Part shown: in pieces, positions 43,592 to 55,029 of the stretch
Numbering within the stretch: position 1 is the first letter of the stretch
How the letters are laid out: each line of letters opens with the position of its first letter
NCBI GenBank assembly: GCA_029532415.1
Contig: JAQOTA010000007.1
Coordinates: forward strand, 62,001-126,000
Direction: 5' to 3'
DNA: 64,000 bases
DNA from: Marasmius tenuissimus
Taxonomy: Eukaryota > Basidiomycota > Agaricomycetes > Agaricales > Marasmiaceae
Notes under the pieces: model-generated
Seen by the model: the letters and a program-made list of their open reading frames with translations, nothing else
Database searches by the model: none
Told to the model about the DNA's origin: nothing
Translations under genes and position numbers: made by a program

Positions 43592-44067
43592 TTCGTTGAT
43601 CAAGGTTTCATAGAGACCAGCGGCCTTGGTGACACCTTCCATGGTAGGTTTGTACTTGGGCAAGAATTGAACGGTGGAGCCATCGAAGAGCTCATTGCCA
43701 AAGTGCTTCTTGAGATCGAACATGATGATCAAAAGATGTGATAGATTTGGATCTGGAAAAGACAGCATCAGCATGCGTCTAATCAACACAGGATAGCAGC
43801 CATCAAAGGGCGCTGTGCTCATGATGAACACTGGATCTGTTAGATCCGATATTGTCAAAGGACGATACATCAATGCCATTGATCGAACACTCAATCAAGA
43901 GGTTGATGGCATTTACAGGCATAGCCTGGGTTGCCATTGACAGCAGCCAGCAAGGGCGCTCGTCATTGACTATCAACAGCAGCCACTAAGGCGCTCGTTG
44001 TTGACAGCAGCCATTGCAGCGCTCATCAATTTAGTAGGGCTAACCGGGGCCCATAACCTGTAGAGCC
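43592..44067. repeat. Retroelement-like stretch with a 30-37 bp tandem repeat
   Basis: A minus-strand frame at 43559-43894 (FDLKKHFGNELFDGSTVQF) has no recognisable motif. At about 43930-44030, three units of the form GACAGCAGCCA..GCGCTCGTC.TTG repeat with 30-37 base spacing. Confidence 0.4.
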
Positions 44068-44240
44068 GGCATAATGCCTAGTGCAGTGGACTACAACATG
44101 ACTACAGACATACTTACCAGGAGAGTTGCTAGAGAGTAGAGGCGAGACATAGAAGCTCAAGCACTGTAGATTCTAGTAGAGAACTACCTGCTTATATACA
44201 TGTAGGGACCATAGGAACTACCATATCTAGAAGTAATAGA
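44068..44240. repeat. Dispersed LTR-like fragment, copy 2
   Basis: Matches 3893-4080 in the same orientation over most of its length with scattered changes. No coding content; position suggests an LTR fragment. Confidence 0.6.
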
Positions 44241-44858
44241 GTTGTACATATGTGCATAATGAACAATCAAGCTGTAACGACTATTTAATTTTCTACCCAT
44301 AGGTACCCATCAGGACCCACATATCCACCCACAACGCGAACCATCACCTGTAACTCCATATTTCCGAGGTTCCCATCAATATGTCATAACATAACAGCTG
44401 ACTCCAAAGCGCCCACAACCGAACTAGCACTCAGCCTGTTATCCCAACCCAACGAGTTGTCTTTCTATCCCTTGAACCAACCCGATACCATGTCCAAGAC
44501 CTGTACACTATTTGGAGTCCCACATGATACTACTCAATGCAACATCCCACGACCACCGAGTTACTAAATAACATCCCGATACACATTCAACACCTCCTTT
44601 GCTGGGGTTACTCCGTCCCAATACTCAGTCCAATTGCATTCTGTACTTTACTCCAATTTCTTCTTGGACTTTGGGACTTCTGACACTAGTAATACATACA
44701 TGGTAATGTCTGGGACCCAATAATTGGATCCTGAGACCTATATAAGCTAGCTAGAAAAACCATGTACTTCAGTTTACGACTTAGCTTTCATATCTACTTC
44801 TCTTGCTCTACTCTCTGTCTAGTTCGCTGCCAACGACGTTAAGCTCCAAAGCTGTGCT
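44241..44858. repeat. Old LTR-like sequence, host site of the young element
   Basis: No open frame is supported. At about 44740-44755 a CCTATATAAGCTAGCTAG word matches the TATA region of the copia-type LTRs. It is followed by CT-rich sequence as in their R/U5 part. The young element at 44859-46580 is inserted near the end of this stretch, so the elements are nested. Confidence 0.45.
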
Positions 44859-45201
44859 AGTCAATATTCTAGGTATGGCAACTTCGGCCTAGCTAACCAT
44901 TGCGCCTACATGACCCTACACATTGTATGATATCATTATCCCTTTGCCCTACATTACTCACTATACTCCTCCGTACTCCACAACCCTTTGCCTTACTGAT
45001 CGTACTTACTCCTATGTACATCATGCACAGTTGGACCTACATCATGCACAGTACATTCTACTCCATTCTACTATATTCTAGCTATCTAGTACTCTCGTAT
45101 ATAAGCTAGCTAGGAATACCATACTACCTCAGCGGTTTATTCACCACCGCCTGAGGCTTTCTGCCTTCTCTCTTTCTCCTGCTCCCTGCAGTATTGCAAC
45201 T
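44859..45201 (+). repeat. Left LTR, 343 bp
   Basis: Begins AGTCAATATTCTAGG and ends TATTGCAACT. A TATATAAG box lies at 45098-45105. No difference from the right LTR was seen by eye. Confidence 0.9.
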
Positions 45202-46237
45202 CAAACCGCTATTTCAAACTGCTTGCTACCCTTGTCAAACTGCTAGCCAAGATCGTGATCATTTCACATGTCACTGTCAAAAGCTGCTGTAATGCCACAC
45301 CCCTCTCTACTCAGTGCCTAATGCTGTAATTCTATTCACCATTGATTGGCCACATTCTTGCCACGCGATATTTCCCTGCCAACGACAACACATTCCACTT
45401 CATTTCATGCCGACATCCTGATCCGTGCAACAAGCCGCTGTATCTCTGCCATCACCATTCCATATGCCAGACCGAATTCATTCATTTGCCATGCCATTAC
45501 GACACATTGCCAATTCCATTCACTTGCCAGCTCTATTCATTGCCATTGCCATTGCCACTTGCCCCCTGCCTTATTCACTTGCCACGCCATTCATGCCCAT
45601 TGCCATTCATGCCGTATGCGAGAAGGAAGCCTGGCTTAACATCCTGGCAACCTACTTTTATGCAGCATCTGCCCCATCATTCACATTCAGCCACCACGCG
45701 CCGTGCGAGAAGCTCAGTTCCATAATCACCAGTTCCCACGACTTCGACAGCCCATTCATTTCATTCACATCACTATCACCTGCCGATTGCGCCACATGCG
45801 AAGATGGATTCCTTTTGCCGATGAAGATTGCCGAAGAAGATTTTGATAGCTCAGATTAGGATAATCTGGATGATGAGATGAGATAAGATAAGATATGCTA
45901 GGAAAAGAAGATGATAAGCCCGGAATAGCAGATTTCGGAAGAAGACTTGCCGATTAGCCTGGGACAGATATCTCAGATGAGGAGTTTGGACCCTGCCATT
46001 CTTCGATTGCCCTGCATAACCCTGCATAGCCCTGCCTTGCCCTGCTTTGCCTGGATAAGATGTCCAGATGTGCTGATTGGTCGCAGGAGGACCTTTCTTG
46101 ATGCTACACGTGTTATTAGCCTGCAGACGTGCAGATGAGTATTGCCTTTTCATTTTTACTTGCGAACATTTTTCCTTTCTGTATAATCTCCCTTTTTGAT
46201 ATTCTCTTTTGTTACTGCTGCCTCAGTTGAGGAGGAC

Positions 46238-46580
46238 AGTCAATATTCTAGGTATGGCAACTTCGGCCTAGCTAACCATTGCGCCTACATGACCCTACAC
46301 ATTGTATGATATCATTATCCCTTTGCCCTACATTACTCACTATACTCCTCCGTACTCCACAACCCTTTGCCTTACTGATCGTACTTACTCCTATGTACAT
46401 CATGCACAGTTGGACCTACATCATGCACAGTACATTCTACTCCATTCTACTATATTCTAGCTATCTAGTACTCTCGTATATAAGCTAGCTAGGAATACCA
46501 TACTACCTCAGCGGTTTATTCACCACCGCCTGAGGCTTTCTGCCTTCTCTCTTTCTCCTGCTCCCTGCAGTATTGCAACT
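46238..46580 (+). repeat. Right LTR, 343 bp
   Basis: Same sequence and length as the left LTR, offset by 1,379 bases. The TATATAAG box lies at 46477-46484. It is followed directly by the GTGCT duplication. Confidence 0.9.
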
Positions 46581-46585
46581 GTGCT

Positions 46586-47411
46586 TTCGTCCTCAATGGT
46601 TGTACTGACCATATTTCTTGCTTCTTGCTGTTGAAGGCCGTAGGATTACACCTTTTCCAGTTGCGACTGTCCTCGTAACCTGAAAGGACACCCAAACCCT
46701 CGTTCAGACATTGTCGGGACAAACCACCTTCGATCGGGATGATCTCAGGTGTTCTCATTGCGCTGAAGGACACTTCACTACGTCTGGAACAGTCGGGATC
46801 GGTTGTTTTCAGTCATTGGGATCATCTCACGTTTTATTAAAACCCCAAAAACTTATCAACCCGAGCCAGAGAAAACAGACACGTTACACAAAGGTGATAT
46901 TGGGACGAGTGAACCGGGACTTCAGATATACCGGATCTAATAATAGAGTCCACAGATTCAACAAATCTGACATATCCCATCTTGACCAACCCGCTGCCAC
47001 CGCCTTCGCTACCGTTGCCGCTGCTTCCACCATTACCAAAGACATTTACGGATGTCTGTCGCAGTATGGATCAACAGTCTCCTTTAAGGCCTCGTAATAT
47101 TCAGATGTAGGATGAGTGAGATGTGGTGGTAGTTGATATGGAGAGCTGTTGCACAAGGGGGTGGCAGGAATGGAATTTCCAGTCTGAGGTAGGGGGCCAA
47201 AGGCCCTTACAAAATTTTTGTACCTACCGAGACCAACCCAAAATCTCAGGTTCTGAGGGGTCTTTTTGACTACCCTGAGGGATGTTCTGCTCTGGAGAAA
47301 GACCTGATGCATGAACTCGGTGGGGAAGTTGAGCATGTTTGAAATGATGGGGATGTGTTTCAAGACGTAGGTATTGAGAAGCGATCAGGAAGCGTGTTGT
47401 TTTTGGACAGG
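46586..47411. other. Degenerate stretch right of the young element
   Basis: No frame with recognisable motifs. Small frames on both strands (46711-47097 plus, 47046-47363 minus) look accidental. Probably the remainder of the older retroelement into which the young element jumped. Confidence 0.35.
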
Positions 47412-48405
47412 CAAGAGTTTCCAGGCCAAGTTGAATTGGAAGCAAGATCATTTGATTGTAAGTGCTTGTGACAAAAGACATATGAGGGGTGGGAGTTCAC
47501 AGAGTCTTGGACACCCAAGTTCAGACCTTGAGTATCTACATGTCCGCTCAGGGCACACATGTAGGTACATGATAAGCCCATGAGCCTCAGGTGGCTCATG
47601 AGGCCCTCATGAGACCCACAAACCTCATAAGCGGTTCACAGTCTGTGGTGCATGCACATGTGAGTATATCATATGATTCATATATACTGGGCTTACAGGC
47701 TCACGATTGTGCACATTGCAGCAAAGGTCTTTAGCCTCATATAACTGCATGTACTGGTCATATGATGTACCTGCATACTACTTAGAGACCTCTGGAGGGC
47801 ATCACATGACTGAATGCAGCTCATCCAAGTTGAATCTACTTCATATGGCACAGGCAAGGTTGTGCAGATGTTATATGAACCTCATCTGACTTTGCACCAC
47901 ACATATGACTTAGAAACCATAATAGTGCTCTAGTGTAATGATCTCAACAGATATATTCTCGGATGACTGGCATCCAATCTGGCCAGTTTCAACTCTCCCA
48001 AAATTGCAACCCGCATCCAGTGCTCATCTGTTTCCACAGATACTATCTACCAGATATCTGCCAGATACAGATATCTACATACTAAATTCATCATGGTAAG
48101 TTGCATAAACAGATGACCAGCATCCTTTGAGATCCTTACTCTAGTGTGGAAGTTGCACAAGTTATATGAGCGCATGTGAGCCTCACTGTGGTATCTATTT
48201 TGCCAGAGCAGTCTGTGCATATGCAAGTATATCATATGATTTAGATCTACTGGACTTACAGACTCATGATTGCACATATTACAGCAAAGGTCTTTGGCCT
48301 CATATATCTGCATGCACTAGTCATATAATGTACCTACATAGTCATACTACTTAGAGACCTCTGGAGGGCATCACATGACTGAATGCAGCTCATTCAAACA
48401 CTCTA
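47412..48405 (-). repeat. Dispersed repeat, copy B (inverted)
   Basis: The reverse complement of copy A (1826-3015) without its 260-bp tRNA-like insertion. The internal direct repeat appears at about 47655-47830 and 48205-48405, with 551-base spacing. Identity to copy A is high over long stretches, for example the block around 47430-47640. Confidence 0.75.
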
Positions 48406-48917
48406 CAGCACAATGCACACACCTGAGATTTGAAGGTGTTTTTCCAGGTTGAACCTAACCAGGGGCAACGCGGATAAAAAGGGTTGATGTCCTTTGGGTT
48501 GCATGAACAGTTGCAAATCAAATTGGGCATCAAACTAGAGCCATACTGTACCATATGGCTCATAAATAACATGTGCAGTCCAAAAGAAATATGCAAAATA
48601 CGAGGATAATGGTGCACTCATTCTGGTCGTGCTGTGCACCCTTTCCATATTGTCTGTGCTCAACCTACCAATTGATATCCTTGAGTGACCATATAAATCA
48701 TGTCTGCAATATGTGGCTTGAATGAGGTTGTGTGGATGTCATATGAATCTCATCAGTTACACAATGACCTCCAGAGATGCACAAGTAATAACCAGGCATG
48801 CTATAGGAGACAGTCAGATGAGAGTTATATGACAGTCTCTCAATGGAGAAAAGTCTGGTATCCTGCACTAGAAAAAGTGTAGGCTTATCATGTAGGCTTC
48901 TAAGTCGCATGTGTTGC
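48406..48917. other. Spacer between inverted repeat copies
   Basis: Contains a diverged piece of the same CATATGA-rich repeat (about 48700-48830) and otherwise no recognisable content. It is the loop of the large inverted repeat formed by copies B and C. Confidence 0.4.
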
Positions 48918-49770
48918 ATGAGGTCAGATGAGGTTCATATGACATCTGCACAACCTTGCCTGTGCCATATGAAGTAGATTCAACTTGGATGAGCTGCATT
49001 CAGTCATGTGATGCCCTCCAGAGGTCCCTGAGTAGTATGCAGGTACATCATATGACCAGTACATGCAGTTATATGAGGCTAAAGACCTTTGCTGCAATGT
49101 GCACAATCGTGAGCCTGTAAGCCCAGTATATATGAATCATATGATATACTCACATGTGCATGCACCACAGACTGCTCTGGCAAAATAGATACCACAGTGA
49201 GGCTCACATGCGCTCATATAACTTGTGCAACTTCCATACTAGAGTAAGGATCTCAAAGGATGCTGGTCATCTGTTTATGCAACTTACCATGATGAATTTA
49301 CTATGTAGATATCTGTATCTGGCGGATATCCGGTAGATAGTATCTGTGGATACAGATAAGCGCTGGACGCAGGACTGCAGGTTGCAATTTTAGGAGAGTT
49401 GAAACTGGCCAGATTGGATGCCAGTCATCCGAGAATATATCTGTTGAGATCATTACACTGGAGCACCTGTAGTTCCTAAGTTATATGTGTGGCGCAAAGT
49501 CAGATGAGGTTCATATGACATCTGCATAATGTTGCCTGTGCCATATGAAGTGGATTTAACTTGGATAAGCTGCATTGAGTTATATGATGCCATACAGGGG
49601 TTTCTGAGTAGTATGGCGGCCAGGTAGATCATATGATTGGCGTATGCAGTCATATGAGGCTGAAGGCCTTTGCTGTAATGTGTGCAACTATAGTATGAAC
49701 CTGTCTGTAAGCCCAGCAGTTCTGAGTCACATGATATTCAGATACTCACAGAAATATTGTTGCCGCTCTG
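48918..49770 (+). repeat. Dispersed repeat, copy C (rearranged)
   Basis: Carries the same blocks as copy A in a permuted order: 48918-49175 matches 2510-2765, 49175-49420 matches 1926-2170, and 49420-49620 matches 2432-2640. The permutation suggests a tandem unit of about 0.55 kb or unequal exchange between units. Confidence 0.7.
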
Positions 49771-49909
49771 TTAAAATGGAGACCACACTGAGCAGGTACC
49801 CACTTTGGATGCCTAAAACACTGTGCAAAACCCAAGCTAGTGGCCCATGCATCACTCATGTGCCCAACAAGACCACCGCTGAGTTCCCAATCATAGCACC
49901 ATTATGATT

Positions 49910-50520
49910 TCAGCATAATACACCACTGCTTTATTCATGTATTATTCTATCAGTACATTATTCTATTGACACATTATTCTATTGGTGCATTATTCTATAC
50001 TCTGAACCTCCATGTTGGCTGGGCATAGACCCTAGCTACAAAGTACAGGACTTGATAGACATCCTTGGGCTACCCCACATAGGATAATGTCAACTTTTGA
50101 CACCTACATTATTCTATCATTACAATAAGTGTCACAACAACCACACACACTCCACCAGCATCCCATCTCTGCATTATCTTATAGCATAATGCACGTACAT
50201 TATGCTTTGCAGAAAGCTGGTATTATTCTATAGCCACGGTATAGGATAATTCACAGATAAAACAGACTCTCATTAACCTATCATTATCCTTCTTTTGCTG
50301 ATTCCATAATTCTAGGTTTATTATTAGCATAATGTTCCAATAACATTAGAATAATACTCGTGGCTTATCTGTTCTTTACAGTGTGTATTATTCTGAAAAT
50401 TTTCTAGCATAATACCACAGTAAGTTCAAAATAATTCACGGGCATTCTTGTAAAATTTTTTAGAATAATCTCAGAATAAAGAATAACATAATACACGAGT
50501 ATTACTGTATTTTGCACCCA
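49910..50520. repeat. AT-rich cluster of ATTATTCTAT / GCATAAT words
   Basis: More than fifteen copies of ATTATTCTA, TAGAATAAT, AGCATAAT or GGATAAT occur in both orientations, four of them in a near-regular series at 49940-50000 (ACATTATTCTATTG spaced about 20 bases). Non-coding. It could be a degenerate satellite, a scaffold-attachment or replication-type region, or ends of an AT-rich element. Confidence 0.5.
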
Positions 50521-51138
50521 GTGTGTGTAGGAGTTTTGTAAGCTATAGGAGTCACAGAAGAGTCAAGACACGTATATATGAGTTATAAGTATATAGTATG
50601 ATTCGAAACCATGAGTCTATAAGTACAGAGAGTTAGGCACGTGAGTCAGAGAAATGAATCGAGAGATGAGTCGCGACGCGACGGCCGTGAGAGTAAGTCA
50701 TGCTTCCACTACAACTTTGGAGGGTTTTGGCCTGGAATGCAACGTCATTTGTGTTCCTGTAGATAGTTATGCATCCTCCTGGGTCCTCAACATGTTAATA
50801 TATGCAGTGATGTATACTTTCTGTAGTGGTGAAGGTGGTATTAAGGGAGTTACATCACTCAGAAAAGCTAGAAAATCTGTAAATGTCACTTGAATAGTCC
50901 CAATCAATCTCTTGAACACTCAGTATACCTAGATCACTATGCCTAAGCACTCGTGGGTGCCTATATTAGAAACTAGAGTGCAGGGAAGTCAGAACAGCTT
51001 AGAAATTTTAGATATCGAACACGCACAGTCCTATTAGGTACAAAAGAGTAGTATGATACTTATTTTAGCTTAGATTACTGAGCCTGGCCTGTGGGACGCA
51101 CCTGAGAGCTGGGAGATATGCGGAAAATATTTAGGCGC
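50521..51138. other. Gene-free stretch
   Basis: No supported coding sequence. A frame at 50654-50893 lacks splice support or motifs. Poly-G/poly-C runs appear just inside the next gene's 3' end. Confidence 0.45.
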
Positions 51139-53158
51139 CTAGCCAACATGCCAGAATCCCCCGTGGGAACACATAATATTGTGGGGGATAACGGGGGGGA
51201 AGGGAAAAGTATGTCGCGGGGGAAAAAATAATATTTTCCCATTTGGACACTCATAACACTCATACTCTTCAACGAGATCGTAATCCACACGATCCCATGA
51301 CGTACCAATACACGTCGAAAGTTCCAACCGTGGTATCCCATATGCCTCCCAATACTCCTCACGGATGGCATGTTGCCCCTTTGGATCGAAGGACCAATAA
51401 AAAAATGGGCTAACAGGAGGATAGCGTAAGGAATACAACTCGTCCGTACGCTCCACATCTATTGGTGGTACGAAAAGATAAATCGGAGTCGGAAGTGTGG
51501 TGGGGTCGTGGGGAAACCTGCCGATAAGGCAAAATAGAACCTCGTCAATGAACACTGAGCAAAAGGACCTCTCAGCGGGGGGAAAAGTGGTAGATTATCG
51601 AGGTCAAGGAGGGCTTACCAATATCTTCTCGGGGATTATCACAATCTTGAGCTAATGGGAGAGACTGACTGAGGTATGCAGCGCGAAGTCTATTCTGGGC
51701 GGGAAGGCGCAACGAAAAGTGAATGTTCACTTGGTGAAGATCGGCGTTGCGCACAGATAAATTGACACGAGAGGGTACCAAAAATCTAGAATTTAGCACC
51801 TGGGTGACCTCGCGTATAGAAGAAAATCATACCAGAGGTGGAGTAGTTGGCCTTAATGTCTTTACTCGAGCTCCGGCAATGCCATTGGGGAGGGGTGCTA
51901 TAGGCAAGACGAGCAAGGATTTCGGATTTGGTACGGTTGATAATGGCTCCAAAGGTCAAATATCCATGCCGTGCAAAATCAGAAAGTTCTTGAACGCGTC
52001 TCGTTATCCCTAATGGCGCAACGGCGTGCATAAAGTCACCAAATTGGGTTTCGAAGCAAGTGACAACCTCAGTAGGGGTGAGTTGTGGACGAGGGTTTTG
52101 ATTGAGTGGTTGAGGGTTGTAAATTATTGGGTTGAGAGTGGCATCATCGTTAATTGGAGACGACATTGCAACAGAAGACAGGTCGTACTGCCAAGCATGA
52201 ATTTTGGGGCCAAAAGCCCAACACTTCCACTCGCTTGAAACCTAATATTCAAACATCAGTAAGCCAACACTACAATTAATTTACTTGCGACTCACCGGGA
52301 TCTCCAGAGCGTGGTCGTCACATAAAGTGTGGAATGAGGTCGACTGCACAATTTTTCAGCGGATGTAGAATGTCAAAAGCTACACTTACTGCTGTATACC
52401 AAAAGTAGAAAACTAAAATCCGGTTTTTCTCAGCCCAAAGTTCATTTACAAACTCCATTCCATTGATGAGTTCTGGAAAAGGATTGTCAATATTGAATCT
52501 GCAATAAGTACTGGCCACGTAGGGATACCATCATGCACAATCAATGTGAGCCTTTCCGACCACCCCAGTCCAACCAGTTGTGTGAATTGTGGCGATCTCA
52601 AACTAGATGAGCAGACTATATCCGAACGGGTATTTTAAATCTACCTGCAAGACGCCATCATCTCACACACGCGCTTCGCTAGCTGTTGCAACAAATAAGA
52701 GATAAATTGACCTGCTTGTAGCGTACTTACTACGCTATAGGTATCTTGGCTTTCCTCAACGGGATCAATCGTTATGCTTGTATATGCTCCAGGAAGGCCC
52801 AGTATGTCGGCGTGTTGAACAGTTTTCCTAACTCTCACAATTCTCGGCGGTGGGGGTGATTGTCTTGTGCCAGAAATTGAAGCTTGACACTGATCAATGA
52901 CGACTTGTAGAACCTGTGATGAAACATCCCTTCGAGTGATGATAGTATCGCCTATGGGTATTCTCCTAAACATACTTCCGGCCTGGAAAGAATTTATAAG
53001 TAAAATAAACATGACCAGACCGACATTGCACACACCAAATTCGCCAGATCTCCTCTATCATCATTGTAAAAATCATTGGTTGCGTTACCCACCACGCTCT
53101 GTATCTTAGCATGGTTGCCTATACGAATATCAGTAGCATTGGCGAAGATACTACTCAT
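51139..53158 (-). CDS. Paralogue 1 of the IQ-motif family (uncharacterised)
   Basis: Minus strand, about nine exons. Exon 1 (53158-53036, 41 codons, phase 0) encodes MSSIFANATDIRIG and AKIQSVVGNATN, then DLANL. Exon 2 starts at 52982 with MFRRIPIGDTII and has VRKTVQHADILGLPGAYTSI. Tiny exon 3 has RVCEMMA. Next come LVGLGWSERLTLIVHDG, ELINGMEFVNELW, a short exon, and the long exon with VSSEWKCWAFGPK and ELSDFARHGYLTFGAIINR. The end has TPIYLFVPP, LYSLRYPPVSPFFYWSFDPK and YGIPRLELSTCIGTSW. The last 40 residues differ from the other copies and run into a C-rich tract, so the 3' end may be replaced. The C-terminal part resembles a large unnamed mushroom family. Function unknown. Confidence 0.7.
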
Positions 53159-53215
53159 GGCCGTTCGACCAGGTCTAGAAGGGCGGGTCGAGCTGAGGTG
53201 AAAGTGGGAGAACAC

Positions 53216-55029
53216 AGGCTATTAGTGCCCGTACTAGATATAAGTCTTTCGGCCGTTCTCCCATGAGCATCCGTCCATCCGACATCAATGATCAGGCTGC
53301 GTGCGCCTGGCTACCGGTTACTCCTCATCAAGTTTACTCGACAGATCTAGTCACCGCATCTGTGTTCACAGACACAGCCTTCGTCTTGGGCGGCGTACCA
53401 TAGGGGGTAAAGAAACACGTGAGCTCGTGAATGAGTCGTGAATGGGAAGCTCTGCTGTATTCACGAAAGTAAATAGGTTTGGATGCAATGCAACAGACAA
53501 CGTGCTCTAGAACATGAGGTACGAGACACACCAAAAGTATCACTCTTGAGGAGGAACGAATCTGCCCCAAAATTAGCGCAAGTACTTTTCTACCTCAGCA
53601 ACGCTTTTTGAGATTTGACAGTTGGATATAATTGGGGCGTTAACTCCAATCTTAACTTCATGACGAGTCCAAGGTGAGCATACATCTGCCAAACTCTAAT
53701 CTTTGAGCTGGATCTCCTTGATATCAGATTATTTTGGACGGGAGGAAGGTAAAGATACAGGGATGTACTTCCAACATCACGAAATCCGACAGTCTCGCAG
53801 ATTAGAAAGTTATTTTGTCAGGCCTCCAACGGGATCAACCCTATGTATCAGCTAATTTATGATGAGACATTGGCGCAAGTGTTGATATTGAGATCGCAAG
53901 GGACAGAATTGGGGCCACTGTTAATGAAAGTCGCAACAGCAGATTCCTAGCGGAATCTGAAATCATGAGCTAATCGGGCACTTGTCCCAGGCTCCCAGCA
54001 ATTCGGACTCTTCGCGCATCAGTTTCTTCTCCCATTACGTTCAGCGCCGTTGTCGATAACTACCATTTTCTTGTATAGTCTAACAATCAATCAAACTGTT
54101 GTCTTTCTCTCTCTAGGGTCATTACGTCGTCTTTGAGCCGTTGTTTTCTCCACTGACCTTAACACAAGAGTAGTTAAGCGACGCTAACTCGGAAGGTCAG
54201 TGTTGAGAATGTCAAGGGATCCGTCAACTTGAGGTAGTAAACACCTCCGTCCGAAAATCATATCGAGGGAAGCGCTGAAGCCTGACTCTGATGCCGTGGG
54301 TACGCGCAAAACCCGAATCACAACGGATACTCAGAGATTCAACGAATGACATGGCTGCTTCTTGTCCAACTCTAGCCAAGTGTTTGTTTTCGTGCAAGCA
54401 TCTTCCCCTCTCCACGCCAATACCCTGGGCTTACCATCGTCTCCGAGCTCCGGGGGCTTGTCCCGCCTCATCCAGTGGAATACAATAGCGAACCGTTCTG
54501 GACATATCCAATGAACCAGAACGATTTTCTGTGGCTACCTAATGCGCTCAATCAAATTGTGGCATATTCGGCCTTTGAACCAACGAAGTCATGTGGGAAA
54601 TGAAGTAAGTATACAAGGAGTCGATTATGTGCCAAACAAAACTTGAGGTAGATCACATTCTCCTTCGTTTCCGAAGTCGTTCCACTGATGCTCCATTGAC
54701 AGAACCCGGTGATTCAGCTTGGGACATTCTCTTGGGTTTCCTAGATGGGTTGTGTAGCCGTGAGTGTGTGGCAAAAACAAACTCGGGAATCTCTCCGGAG
54801 ATAATTGCAATATTGGAAACGCTCCCTCTTTTGTGTCTTTCAGGACGAGAGATACTGGAATTCGAAAAGACTTCGTGGGAGAATCAGAGTGAGCGGATGC
54901 CTTTGCACCCTGGGAGCAGCAACTCACTGTCTGAGTCGAAATACAACTTGTCCTCATCACAAACCGTGCCTGCGTAGTGAGGATCACCTGATGAATTTTA
55001 ATAAATGGGTGCCGCAAGGTCAATGAGAG
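53216..55029. other. Intergenic stretch between paralogues 1 and 2
   Basis: About 1.8 kb without a supported gene. Short frames on both strands (for example 54625-54977 plus and 54625-55023 minus) overlap each other and have no recognised motifs or consistent splicing. Confidence 0.4.

Larger units (their letters stand above)
44859..46580 (+). mobile_element. Young non-autonomous LTR retroelement (TRIM/LARD type)
   Basis: Two 343-base direct repeats (44859-45201 and 46238-46580) appear identical by eye and bracket about 1.04 kb. The whole is flanked by a 5-base duplication GTGCT (44854-44858 and 46581-46585). A purine-rich GTTGAGGAGGA tract sits just before the right LTR, as expected for second-strand priming. 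The interior has no gag, protease, integrase or reverse transcriptase; it is full of GCCATTGCC-type words and its open frames look non-genic. Mobilisation would need a copia-type partner; the LTR relation to the relic at 43244-43591 suggests which family. Confidence 0.9.

Noticed and set aside
45342..45859. Open frames inside the young LTR element as gag
   Set aside because: They are made of repeated GCCATTGCC words in overlapping frames and show no UBN2, zinc knuckle or protease motif.
48166..48354. 62-codon plus frame and its relative at 1.74-1.97 kb as a conserved peptide
   Set aside because: Similarity is explained by DNA repeat copies A and B in opposite orientation, not by protein conservation.
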